A stretch of DNA of 64,000 nt from Asterias rubens (lineage: Eukaryota; Echinodermata; Asteroidea; Forcipulatida; Asteriidae). The translations under genes and the position numbers were made by a program. The stretch spans positions 9,673,036 to 9,737,035 of the forward strand of contig NC_047073.1 of the NCBI RefSeq assembly GCF_902459465.1. Direction: 5' to 3'. Shown piece after piece: positions 43,201 through 54,800 of the stretch (positions within the stretch are counted from its first letter, which is position 1; every line of letters begins with the position of its first letter). The notes beneath the pieces were generated by a model that was given only the letters and a program-made list of their open reading frames with translations, ran no database searches and was not told where the DNA came from.

Positions 43201-46200
43201 TCGCTACAAGGAACATGACCAAGATGGAGGAGTCATGTTAAAGGTCTATTGGCTATCCTCGGGTAAGACTAAAAGCCACGATCGCAGACTTGGAACAAAG
43301 TCTAAGGGTAAGGGGAAGTGCTACCCATGGAAACTTAAGCACGAGCTTGGATTGAAGTACACAATAATGTTTCTCGCTCACCCTGACATGTTTGTTCATA
43401 TCTGTAGGATCCCTGTCGTGAAGGTCGAGTTGTTCCACCGTAGGAGCATGTATATTCACTGTGGTCTGCCCGAAGGAGTCAAGGGATGGTGTCCTTAGTA
43501 TGTCATTATCCATCTTTATAAAATGGTTATTTGGTGGGCGTCTGGTGTCTTGTTCAGGCACAAGCGGCTGTGATGAGGGAGGAACGTTATTTTTTGTTAT
43601 CAATGGCAAATTCGTAAATGTGTTTGCATAATATGTACAAAAAGAGAGGTTTGCGGAACACCATGTGAATATCTCTTTTGGGTAGTGTGGGTTTATAAAA
43701 GAACCGGTGGTTGTATGACTCAACGTTTCGACCAGTATGCTCTGATTGTCTTCAGGAGATGTACAGTTGTGATGATGTTATCGGTTTCCTTTAAAAGTAA
43801 ATGTTTGTCAAGTATACTTGTGCATGATGTGTGAGATCAGTATACAGTAAGAGCAGTTTGTGGTAGGCCATACCTTGTCTTGATTCCGAAAGCATCATAC
43901 ACATAAAGTGTTGTACTTAATCAAATGATGAATTTAGACTACAAGTAATTGCAATTTTGTTTCTGACCAAGATTCTAATTCATTTTGATTCAAGCAGCAG
44001 TGTTAGTATTAATTCGCAATGCTGCAACTGAAAATTGAGACATTTCATTTACAACATACATGTATGATTTGTGTCTGAAAAAAAATCTACAAAACGGTTT
44101 CATATGACATGGACCTCGCCGTTGTACCTACTGCTTTCATCAATGCGTTCATGTTGTCACGGCTCGAACTGGTTGTCTCTTCTTTTTCTCGCCCATGTTT
44201 CATGAGATTGAGAGCTTTTTCTGCTTTTGCTTTGCATTTCAGCCATACCTGTTCGAAGAGCGGTAGCGTGGGGGATAGGGAGAGGGTGGTGGCGAGATGA
44301 AGATTTGCCAGGGAGATGAAGGGATGGTTAAATGGAAAAGAAATGACGAGTGGGGGGAGATTGTTTGTGTGTAGCACAGAGGGATAACATGAAATGGTAG
44401 ACCGGTAGATGAATTGCAGTGGTTTGTGTTAAAGCCATGCCGAGTTAAGATAGAGTAAGTAAAAGAGAAGGGACGGTGACGGGACAGGAGGAGAAATTAC
44501 AGGGATGAAGAGGAGATTTTAAGTACAGATGAAGACAGATGAAGACAATAGGGATATCACAGGAGGTGATATAGTCAACAAGAATAATATTTGGAGGATG
44601 TGTGAAGATAAGAGAGGTTCGGTTGCATTTTGAAGAGAATTGGAAAGGTTCAAAGAGAGTAAGTTTGAAGAGAGAAGGGTGTGTTTGAAAGGAGTAAACC
44701 ATTTAGAAATGGGAAGAAGTTGGGAAAATGGAAAAGCAAACAAAAACAAAAGCATATTTTATTGTAAAAAATGAACAAAAACAAAATTCACTTACTTTTG
44801 CAAAAATGGATAGATTCATATATTCCACCATGTTTGATGACGTCATCCATAATACTCAGGTTTGGCTGGTTTCCAAATGAGAATAACTACCTAACTGCAG
44901 ATCTCAAGGCTGTGTGTAATTTTTTGCACTAAAAGTTACTTCTTTTTTTGTCATAATCGTTCACTAACTCCGTGGTATGAGACTGCTCGTGTATACGCCC
45001 GTACCGAGTTGGGCATGATCTAACGGGCCGAATGGCGTGGTTGATGACAGGACCAAGCCACTCAGTGTTTAATGCACCCGTAAGACTTTTTAATTAGCAA
45101 GCTCTGAATTAGTTCCAAACTGGATCATCCAAATTTAAATTCAGCTGTGGGCGTTACATCATTCGTCAAGGCCGAGCCCCTGGACATGTGCCGCCAAACC
45201 AAACAAAAAGTTCAACACAGCCTTATTTGGTCAATTTGATCTCACGTGGCATTAAAGATCAATAATTGCATAATCAAGTTGCCAAACAACTTTCGTGGAA
45301 GGTATTTTCGAAACCACGGATTTGGCTTGGGCTCCTGTTTAACCGTTACGAGTTTGCGTCACATCAGAGTAAACGATTTCAAAATGGCCGACAGGCGTAT
45401 GCTGGAACTCTATGCCGCGGTTTCCAAAACGCCTTAAAAGATTATGCTGTCACACTGTCACTCTCTTTATTCAAAAAAGACCCCATGCATTGGCCGTCAT
45501 CGTGAAACGTGCACATTTCTTTAGAAGAGCTATCATTGTCTGAGAGTGTGCGTTTACGCGTGCACGTTTCCACTGATCAAGGATGGCGGCAGTGTAAGGT
45601 GGCATTGCCATCCCATTGTTACTAAAATATATATACTTTTACTCATCAAATTGCAAATGACGGGAGAAAGCAAAATCGCTGCATGAAAATGGTATAGCAA
45701 CAATGTGAGGTCTGTGACAACTTCTAGCTGTCGTACCTTGTCTCGTTCACAGTAAGCATTCATTTTGTTAGCATGAGTTCAACTCCATCTCCAAAGATGG
45801 AACCAGCTTAGTTTTTCCTTCCAGCCTCGGTTTTGGTTTACATTGACATGAACGGAAGAACAACAAGCTTGCTGAACTTCCCCGCGGGCTACCAATCACA
45901 TTTCAAAACATGATGACAGTGGGCTTTGGGTCTATAGGATACCCTTAATAGGTGACCAACTTCCTGCACCAAGCAACATTGACTCACGCGTTTGTTGGCC
46001 GATGGGCTTAATATGCGACTTCCGTGCCGGGTAGCAAATGACAGCTGAACTCGGAAAAGATCTCAATGTTAGAACATGTTAGGTGAGCTATTATAGATCT
46101 CGTCTACAAATAAAGAGTTTGAACTTTGTTTTCAAATTATTGCAGACAATTCGGTCTCAAAATGTGTCTCAAAATGTGGCCTTCATTGTGGTCACTTTAA

Positions 46201-47304
46201 ATTTCCAGGTAAAATGAAATACATGGAAGGAGTGGATTTCACAAAGAGTTAGGACTAGTCTTATCTCGAGTTAGGACGAGTTACTAGTCCTAACTTAGGA
46301 CTAGCTGTACATTTTTGATATCTCTTAGGACTAGTCCTAAGTTACGACTAGTCCTAACTCTTTGTGAAATCGACCCCAGATGTTGTAATTCTGGATTGAT
46401 GAGTACGCAACTTACAATTGATTTGGTGCCACTTGGCAGATATTTTGTATGGATAGACTCTGAGATGTCATTGGTCACTGAATTTGTGGGTCGTATGGAA
46501 GCCCGTTGACTCCCTGGTTTGAATCTGGCAGTATTGTGAGGAATAGATTTATCTGCCTGGTCAACAATCAGGTTGTGATCCACACTGGTCAGTGTTGATC
46601 CACACAATGTGACCTTCGACCGTCATGTTCACAAGAGGGGGGGGGGTGGCAATGCCTGCAGCCGATTTCACGAAACGCTAGGATCCAGTTAGGACTTTGT
46701 CGCGCGGGTTTGTTTGACCCCACGTTTTTCAGAAATTTGGCTTGAAGCGTTCTGGAGAAAACCCATTTTTACCATGTTTTAATGTGAGGTAAGAGACTCG
46801 TTATATTTTTTATGTTTCCTGGATGGACTGCAGCTGTTAGAAAACTGTAATATCTATATATTTGAGATCATCCTTTATTGGCTGTTTAACTACTTTTTGC
46901 ATTTATACCATCGGTCCATTTTTGGTTGGTAAGTTGTTTGCAACAGTTAATTATATTTTCTAATTTTAGACTGGTTTCAGGACAATGGTTTGTTGTTTAA
47001 TATTGCCGTCACATTGAGAGGATGAGTTGCAACAATTAGTGACGCCATTGCAATAACCTGCCTAACCCAACCTCTAATACTCTGACTGTATGTACCATAA
47101 TGATAATGTCAATAAAAAAATCACGAGAGCTATCAAACAGTACTGCTCCGATGTTTTTGTATTTCTGATGTAGGCCTAGCTAGACTAACAAGTTTTTCAA
47201 CGAAATGTTGTACTCACCACCCGATGCGGGTTGACTTTCTCCTCGGCCGGAGCATGGTCGATGTCTATGTCGTCTGGACTCACATAAATGTCCACCATGT
47301 CCAT
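40221..47304 (-). CDS. Caveolin, isoform with distal first exon
   Basis: Exons 47304-47218 (29 codons, MDMVDIYVSPDDIDIDHAPA...), 41298-41148, 40408-40221; phases 0 and 1 agree; 141 aa. Caveolins are hairpin membrane proteins that oligomerise to build caveolae. Exon 2 carries the signature FEEVLAEPEGMHSFDRVWRA, the equivalent of FEDVIAEP plus the scaffolding segment (ASYVTFTTVKFWCYRF), and the start of the intramembrane hairpin (CTLLCGVPFALCFG). Exon 3 completes it (VYFACLTFLHVWYVVPCIKS) and ends with a cysteine-rich tail (TFCDPCCESFGKIFSNI), likely palmitoylated as in known caveolins. This first exon lacks the usual DxxNRDPKxxN motif before the signature, unlike the alternative at 43,513. Family membership is certain; the CAV1/2/3 relationship is not determined. 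Confidence 0.9.
40440..41147. other. Caveolin intron 2
   Basis: No shared repeat family or second gene is seen here; short unsupported ORFs only. GTTGTTGTTGT at 41,022 is a short microsatellite. Confidence 0.4.
41785..41905. repeat. Palindromic octamer-like repeat cluster
   Basis: TATTGCATATGCAATA, CGCATATGCAATCGTGTCCG, GTGTCCGCCCGGACGTTG and CACATTTGCATATGCAGTTG follow each other. ATTTGCAT/ATGCAAAT is the POU octamer core; GTCCGCCCGGAC is a second palindrome. Related copies: 42,149-42,225 and 48,422-48,485. Confidence 0.8.
42149..42225 (+). repeat. Dispersed copy of the octamer repeat
   Basis: GCATAGCGCGGACACGATTG, CATATGCAAAAGTGTCCGGA, GCGGACAGTATT. The first ~50 bp are nearly identical to 48,422-48,471. 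Confidence 0.85.
42680..42840. repeat. MITE family E copy
   Basis: CCCTTTCGAAAGCACGGCTT at the left and AAGCCGTGGTTTCGAAAGGG at the right are inverted repeats. It lies in the caveolin intron. Confidence 0.85.
43085..43250 (+). repeat. Repeat family F copy
   Basis: CCGAGGCTGGAAGAGCAAAA, TAGTCTGGTTCCTATTTTCA, then GAACATGACCAAGATGGAGG. Same family as 37,625. Confidence 0.75.
43382..43513 (-). CDS. Caveolin alternative first exon
   Basis: ATG at 43,513 opens 44 codons (MDNDILRTPSLDSFGQTT ... VEQLDLHDRDPTDMNKHVR) that end at a donor AGG|GTGAGC in phase 0, the phase needed by exon 2 at 41,298. The end of this peptide, LDLHDRDPTDMNKHV, matches the caveolin segment IDLxNRDPKxLNDxV that directly precedes the signature, so joined to exons 2 and 3 it gives a canonical 156-aa caveolin. 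An AG (TTTATAAAG|ATG) just before the ATG also leaves open internal use after the distal exon, but an alternative promoter is the simpler reading. It lies 3.7 kb inside the intron of the other form. Confidence 0.82.
44087..45763 (-). CDS. Possible two-exon small gene inside the caveolin intron
   Basis: Exon 45763-45737 (MNAYCERDK, in-frame TGA upstream, donor CAAG|GTACGA) and exon 44248-44087 (acceptor CTCTTCGAACAG|GTATGG) join in phase 0 to give 62 aa. The second exon is convincing on its own: VWLKCKAKAEKALNLMKHGR, then SSSRDNMNALMKAVGTTARS, ending SYETVL and TAG. It is a charged, helical peptide that I cannot place. The first exon is weaker, because its 5' leader is an inverted family F repeat. 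Other upstream exons, or a retained gene relic, are possible. GA-rich DNA (CT on the minus strand) at 44,270-44,710 is low-complexity intron. Confidence 0.35.
45295..45430. repeat. MITE family E-like copy
   Basis: TATTTTCGAAACCACGGATT at the left and CGCGGTTTCCAAAACGCCTT at the right are imperfect inverted ends. Confidence 0.6.
46234..46378. repeat. Foldback family C
   Basis: GGATTTCACAAAGAGTTAGG at the left is inverted at the right as CCTAACTCTTTGTGAAATCG. The interior is built of TTAGGACTAG/CTAGTCCTAA units. Further copies at 56,000 and 57,271. Confidence 0.9.
46640..47210. other. Caveolin intron 1, distal part
   Basis: TTTTGCATTTATACCATCGG with TTTTGGTTGGTAAG and TTTGCAACAG at 46,897-46,950 recurs at 54,568-54,625. 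A G run lies at 46,637. No exon is supported. Confidence 0.5.
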
Positions 47305-47639
47305 CGTGAATGGAACTGAAAGTCACCCTCCTTCTCAATGTCAAGTTTATCCTTGTATTCCGAGTTTAGAATCAACAGGGAAGCTAATCCCTTGATCCGG
47401 TTTTCCTGGGCGGCAATTCGTCAAAGCTTATGGAATGTTTGCAACTTGAGCGGTAGACATTCGCCATTAAAAATTCTCACTGAAGATTTCTTGATTAATG
47501 AGACAATGATCGGGATCCGAGCTACAGTTTGTTCCGTTTTTCAGGAAGTGTTGACTTTACAATTCTGCTCAGCAAAAGGCTCGAAGAAACACTTGCAGTG
47601 TTTAGATAGCACTTACCAGCTTAGGCCGGTATAGGGTGT

Positions 47640-48400
47640 CACTGCTGAGCAAGACATGCCTGTGATTGGCATCAGCACATAATGGTGACCGTGACCTTGG
47701 CATCTCACCACAACATTATCGAGGGTGCTTCTTTAAAACAAATTCTCTCATCGGTGCTGCTATTTTAAGAATATTGAACTCTCAACAACAGGCAGCAATC
47801 TTTTGCGCATGAAAAGAAGTCTTACTCTATTTACAATAATTGCAATACCGAAATAAGGAGACACATGCACTTATAGTTGGTTTTCTCAAATTGTCAGATT
47901 GAGGAAAAAACTGTTTTACTTTAAAGTTTAGGAAATATACCGGGAAGTGATTCACTGCTGACGTACATTGAGTTTTTACAAACTCAGGACGATTTCGGAA
48001 GGGCGGTGTGAAAACAGAAAGCTAGACTCGAGAGATCCGCTTTATGTATAGGGCAACATCAAACTAGGGTAAACGCTGATCTAACAGTTTAAAAAACACG
48101 CCATTCTGCGAATAAAATTGAAATATCTGAGATTGTTTCTCGATGAAAATGTCTCGTTTAATGCAGGTATACCCTCAAACATTATTGTATATTTTAGGTC
48201 ACGTGTGATTCACATTCACGCCAAAATAAAGTCTAATCCCCCCATGAGAGGTGTCTAACATAATGTATAGGTGGTCCGCCTACGCTAGGGTGGAACACGC
48301 CCAGCAAGAGCTATTTTAAGAAAAGAAAGTGAAATATACAGGATGACATTATTTTATTCTTTTAAAAGCCGACAACCAGCTGCGTGTGATTTTCGGTGAT
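47640..48400. other. Interval between divergent caveolin and ER-thioredoxin genes
   Basis: About 1.5 kb separates the caveolin distal ATG (47,304, -) from the TXNDC12 ATG (48,837, +), so it should include both promoters. I see no TATA box I would trust, and no shared repeat before 48,420. Confidence 0.4.
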
Positions 48401-48421
48401 CCCCGGAGCATTCTATTTTTT

Positions 48422-48485
48422 GCATAGCCCCGGACACGATTGCATATGCAAAAGTGTCCGGATCGGACAGTATTTCATCTGACAC
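48422..48485 (+). repeat. Dispersed copy of the octamer repeat
   Basis: GCATAGCCCCGGACACGATT, GCATATGCAAAAGTGTCCGG, ATCGGACAGTATT. It lies ~350 bp upstream of the TXNDC12 start codon. Confidence 0.85.
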
Positions 48486-48836
48486 GGATGGGTTGGATTT
48501 TTGTCATTGAAAGCCGTTGTTTTAAACACACATTTATTTGACTAATTCCTAGATGCAAAGACTGTTGAGGGTACAAACGTGTCTTTAAATAAATACCATT
48601 GTGCATTGTAAACTCTGACAGTAAAAACACCGTAAAAAATAAGCAATATATTTCAGCTTAAGGACAACCACCTATGACAGGGGTTTCGTATGGTATCAAC
48701 CTCGTTTCAAATAATATAACGAAAACTCTGTTAAGTTACCTCCCTTATATCTACCCTCGATCTCACATATGTATACATAGAGTGAGGAAAATATTACGCG
48801 TATGGGTGGGGATGAGGATGTCTTCACATTCTCAAG

Positions 48837-51800
48837 ATGGCGACCATCAACATGACTACGTGGACAGCGACACTTATCACTTTTCTGACACTTTTTGCCG
48901 CTGTTGTATACGGAGGTTCAGAAGGAGCAGATGGGAAAGGTAAGTAAGAAACAACAGAAGCTCAGATAATGAACTAAATTGTGAAGTGGAATCGTTTAAA
49001 GGGTTTATCCCGAAAGAATGAAGTTTGTTTTGGCATGCCCAGATTCCGGACACATGTTCTGCTATGCTGGCTATAGCTGATGCAATAGGGTGGGGCGGTC
49101 GCGAAGCAATGGGTGCAAAATACAGGCCCAAAATACACCCACAATACTGAGGGAATGACTTGACAAAAAAAGTGTACCGAAAATGTAAATTGATAATCTT
49201 TTCCGTTTTTGGAAGAGTAAATTCATTCTCACTCTGTTTTTTGTTTTGTTCAGTTTTTTTTTTATATTAAAATTTCATTTTAAAATTAAATACATTACAG
49301 CATATAGGCCCTACTATTACTAAACATAAATTAATTGATAAAAATGATACAAATTCAGGCCTCAACCTTAAGCTGTAGAGGGTCATGACTCATGGCCACT
49401 TGGCCTCAAAAGCTCCAAAAAAGAAAGGGGCACCAAGGCCAACTGAAAGGGCACCAATACCATTTTCAAGTTACTGGTCAACTTTCAAACCCATATTTAT
49501 TTCATTGCCGCGGTTTACATGCTGTGCAATTGAAATTGAACAAAAGTTTTAAAATATTTGTTGCTGAATTATTTACAGTTTTTTGCAGCACGCGCATTGC
49601 AAACGTACCCCATTTACCCCCCCCCCCCCTTAATTCATCGACTTAATTAAACTCCCTTCTGCTCATCTGAAAACAAATCATTGCTCCAGAAGAAGAAAAA
49701 AATGTAAAAATCGCACTTAAAAAAAAAATTAAGAAAATTAATTCCCTGCGTGCTAATCTGAAGAAAAAAGATCACCACCATCCCAACTCTGCGAGAGACA
49801 AACGAGCCTCACCCACCCCACTCCAACAGCCCAACAACATTCAACAACCGGGAGGCTCAACAAAATCCGCTGAAAATTGAACCTTAAAATTTAATATAAA
49901 TCTCTTGATTTTTTTTCATTTTTTTTTCATTTATAAATACGATTATGAAAATTAAAAAACCAACCCCCACCCCCTTAGCACAAAATAATTGGCCTAGTAT
50001 TTAGCTATGTAAGTTGTAACGTGCATGCCGACGTTCATGCCACGCTAGACTGCTTAAATGAATACCAACAAATGTAAACAAATGCACCTAACTAAAAAAA
50101 CGCTTCTAAACGTTGGCACTTTGCTGCCACTCCAGCCATTTCGCCTTCCTGCTTATTTTTGCGTCTTTTGTGGCATGGCAAGCTGATTATTCAATTATGA
50201 ACTTGATGGAGTATGATGATTTCCAAAATAAGGGCTCTGCAGTAAGCTTGGGCGATATCATGATATTATCGAATATCGCGATATTAATTTGGAAATGATT
50301 TCGATATTGGATGAATTTGGTTTTAATCGAAATATCGATATATCGCGATATTCGCGATAATCGCGATATATCGCGATAATCGCGATACAGATTAAATATT
50401 GCGATGTATTTGCTAGCTGAGACATCTTGCACCCCATAGGTTTGGAGTAAAACCAGAAGAATAGGTCATTAGAACACCTCTCTTATGCTATTACTGTCTC
50501 TTCTACAACTTTCACTTGGAGTTTGAAGACTGATGTCAAATTTAATTGATCACGATTATATCGAATATCGCGATATATTGTCGGCAATATATCGTGAATA
50601 AAATAAATCAATATCGCCCAAGCTTACTCTGCCATTACCTCCATATAATTTGATTTTGACGTTTTATAATTCCCCGCTTGTTGTGTGTACACAAACATAA
50701 TTATGTTTGGCAATGAAAAAGAAAGTCGCAAGGCAGGCAGGTCACTGGTAGTGGTGGGTCACAAACATTAATCCAAAACCACAAGCCTTGGACACCAGCG
50801 AAATAGCCAGGGGAAAAACATAGACTGTATCCTGGCCCTGGCCGGGCGCCTCCCTGGCCCCATCCCCTACAAATACAGATCTCATCGCGGCAATGGCCGC
50901 TGGTGGCCGCTGTAGAGGTCGAGGCCTACATACAGTGTATTACACTTTTTTTACTGTATGTGTTCCCTGTGTGGGTAATATAGGGAGCACAGGGTGATCA
51001 TTCCATGGTTTGATCAACATCCCAGGGTTGACCCTGGCTGCCGTGTGTGATAATTCAGGTGAGCCCATGACAAGAAGAGCTAACTGAACTCCAACTTACC
51101 TCAGAAAGCATTGATATTTCTTACCAATGCATCTTACAACAGCAGACCGGAACTACTTTTATTGTGTAAGGTACGTCCGCTAGAAAACAGGATAGAATGA
51201 TTAATTATTTGTTTTGGTTTTTACTAAAAAATATTCTATAATTTATTTGTTCATTTCAGGTTTTGGTGACAACATTGAATGGTGGGCATTAAATGATGGT
51301 TTAGCACAATCTAAAAGCACGTAAGTCTTAAAGCGTAGTACAGTTGCCTATCAGTCCTATTGCCTATAAAGTGACTGTGAGTTAAAACTGTCAAATCTTT
51401 GGTATTTTATTTGTTTGAGAACACTTTTTCTTTACTGCAACTCATCTTAATAACACCCAAGTAATATGCCTGTGATATTTTATTCACAGGACTCGGGGGA
51501 AAGTACTGAGTATACAGTGCTAACACACATCGGTGTATGGGTAAAAACCCAAAATTAGTAAGCATCTTAATGAATTGTTCTTTAAACAGTTATTGCTGAT
51601 TTTTTGTGTTTTTTTTTATGCAGAGGGAAACCTTTGATGCTAATTATTCATAAAACCTGGTGTGGAGCTTGTAAAGGTGAGTGAAAAGGCAGTTTCTCCA
51701 TGTCATCAAATTCTATAGAAATTGGACTGAATTTTGAATTGACATAATATCCAAACCAGCCTTACCCCCAAACTTCATTTTCATTAGCCCCACTAAGTTT

Positions 51801-54800
51801 CGGCGTACACTCATAGGTATGCATAAATTCGTCTAGAAGTTCCTCCCTCCCGACCTAACCTCATTGAGTGTTGTTCCTAGTAATGAGCCAATCAATCATC
51901 ATCAAGATCAAGTTAGGGCATGGAAGTTTTTCAAAGAAATCTCAATTTATACTGGAACATTTCAAGAGACACCAAGTCAATGCCAAGGGCCATGGAGGCA
52001 ATATGTCTATGCACTGTACGCATGACATACTTCCTGAACAAGAATCTGTTCAAGCGATTAGCCCACCCCAGCGGTCCTGGATAGACTGGCCGCTGGGGCC
52101 AAGCGAAGGCTTGGTTATGCATCCAGATTTTAAACCAATTGAAATTCAACACCCAAATTTTTGTGCTGGGATTAAATTAGTGTTGATCATTATTTTAGTG
52201 TTAAAGATGCTATGTCAGATTTTTTGCCGATTTGACCCAAAAATTTTGATTTAAAATTCAATAAGTATCTTGATGTGGGTCGAGAAAGTTACAAGCTTTC
52301 ATTTGAGCCATTGCTCGAAAAAGTCCGCCAATTATTAGCAGTAGTGAAATTAAGTGCTCAAAATTATTTTTTGTCGGGAGCACATGACCATTTCTTATGT
52401 ATTTTATAAGAAACGTTTTAAATTTTTGTCATGGTTCCTGACCATTAAAAGTAAAAGTTAAACTTTTTTTTGTTAGAGTGGGTGATACTATTTGAAATAC
52501 CATTCACTCAAAAAAATCTATTTTTTAATGTTTGGGGCCAAAAATCTGACATAGCATCTTAAGTTACTTGGGTGATCCCTCTGCTGCCGCTTCCCAGGTT
52601 TTATAATAAACTTGGGTGTGATCTCTGGCTATGCCTAGCTCAAAAATTTTCTTAATGTACATTGTATTGTTAATGTCCCTTTTAATTAATCCATTTCCCC
52701 TTTTCACTACAGTGGGGTGTTTCTTTATCAAATATGGTTCTGTTTTTGTTTTATAGGCGAGGTTGCAATCTGGTTTTTTTTATATTATTTATTATTTAGG
52801 TTAGGTGTACTTTTGAAGTATTTCATACATGTATGTCAAATCTATTTTTAACTACTGTAATGAATCTGTAATTTGACCTTCGAGTCTGTCAGTTTTAAAA
52901 CAATTCAAAAATTCAAATTCATACTGCAGTTACAGGTTGAATGGCTTCTGACTGGCACCTCTAAAACAACACACCAACATTAGGGCTAGATAGCTCAGTG
53001 GTGCCAGAAGCCACCCAACAAGTTCCGCTCTAGACAAATCTTCTTCTTTTAACCCAAAATTATTTCAAATGTGCCCATTTAGTTTCCCTAGCTTTTCAGT
53101 ATATATGAAACTAAAATGAGGTATTTGAATGGTTCTATTCCAGATACTGTGTGCCTTATGAATTGTATTTTTTTATAAGCCTGAAAAACCTATACCTTTT
53201 GGTGAAAGGGAGAAATCATGAACTTTTCACTGCCCATTATTAGTCCAAACATTTATAAAGTAATTAGTGCTTACCTGTATATGTTCCTGTTCTCTCTATT
53301 AGCTCTGAAGCCAAAGTTTGCCGCATCCACTGAGATTGAAAGTCTCAGTAAGAAGTTTATCATGGTCAATGTTCAGGTAAGAAAATAAGGAATCCTTTCT
53401 GCCTAGTGCAATTAAGTTTTTTAATAGTAGATGATCGAGATAACTTGGTTTACTTCTTATTGTTGTACTTTTTACTTGCCCTCAACCTTTATATTTGTAT
53501 ATTTCTGTAGATTGTAATTTGTATTCTTGTTGTCTATTGTTGTTATGCCTCTCTTGTTTGCATTCTCCTTTTTTTTTATACACATTTCATTTTTTTTTTG
53601 TGACAATAAATATTTGTTATCTTTTATCTTTAGACATGGGATTCTTATAGGAGCATGTTGTTGCCGTTTTTTGTTTGTTTGTTTGTTGTTTTTGTAGATG
53701 AATCATGATCTTCCCTAAGGGGATATAAAACACAAAATTGGCAATAGCCAATGTCTCTCATACAAACATTGATTTGACATCTTTGATAATGAATTGCTCA
53801 AATGAAGTAATTGTGATTCAGTAACTAAACGACAATCCTTATTCTAGTCATTGTGAAGTCAGCGGTTAGCTTGGTAGGATTCAAGCCTGTAACCTTACGA
53901 TTGCAAGTGCTGCAGTCTGACCACTGGGCCATGGTGAATTTGTTGACTCTATTCTTAATTTGTGATATACACTTGTGTCCTTGAGCAAGATACTTTACTG
54001 CGATTACTTCTCTTCACCCAGGGGTATTTATGGGTACTTGATAGGGTAGAGGTAGATATTGTGTATGAAGGGGCACTTTGGGGCACTTTGGTTGCCTGGT
54101 TTGTACCCCTACGGAGCTGAAAATGATTACATGAATACGTTTATTTGCCTAATGACCAGGGTGCAATACAGTTATGCGCCATATAAGAACTTGCTTTTAT
54201 TTTTATATGCATGAGACAGACTAGTGTGGTTTGATGATATAAGTGAGTGCTTTTTCTTTTTGTAGGATGATGAAGAGCCATCGGACAGCAAGTATGTTCC
54301 AGACGGCGGTTACATCCCCAGGATTCTATTTCTGAACTCCGTGGGCGAGGTCCAGACTGAGCTTATCAACAAGGCTGGCAACCCTAAGTACAAGTACTAT
54401 TACCCAGACGTTTCAGGAGGTAGGGTACCAGACATTCCCTCACTTGCCACAGTTGTAAAAGATAGTTCATGTCCTGATGTTTCGACCCTAGCAGAGTCTT
54501 TATCTAAGGCTTTTTTTAGCCTCCGAGTCAGACTCTGCTAGGGTCGAAACATCAGGACATTAACCAATGTTTTTGCATTTATACCATAGGTCCTTTTGAT
54601 TGGTAAGCAGTTTGCAACAGCTAATTTGTTTTACTCATTATCATAAACCTTACCATAAAAGACAACAACAGTATTTTTTGCATCTTCCTGTAAATTCTTA
54701 GCTGATTTTTTGTTTTCATAAAAAAACGACGACCTTCTGGAAGATATTCTTTTTCAAAGTAAAAGTTGGAGAAAGGGTTGCTTCTGATTTAGTCAGGGTT

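Noticed and set aside
43514-43723. N-terminal extension of the proximal caveolin exon (156-codon open frame)
   Set aside because: The frame upstream of MDNDIL and downstream of the donor has no caveolin similarity; the caveolin-like part is exactly ATG 43,513 to the GTGAGC donor.
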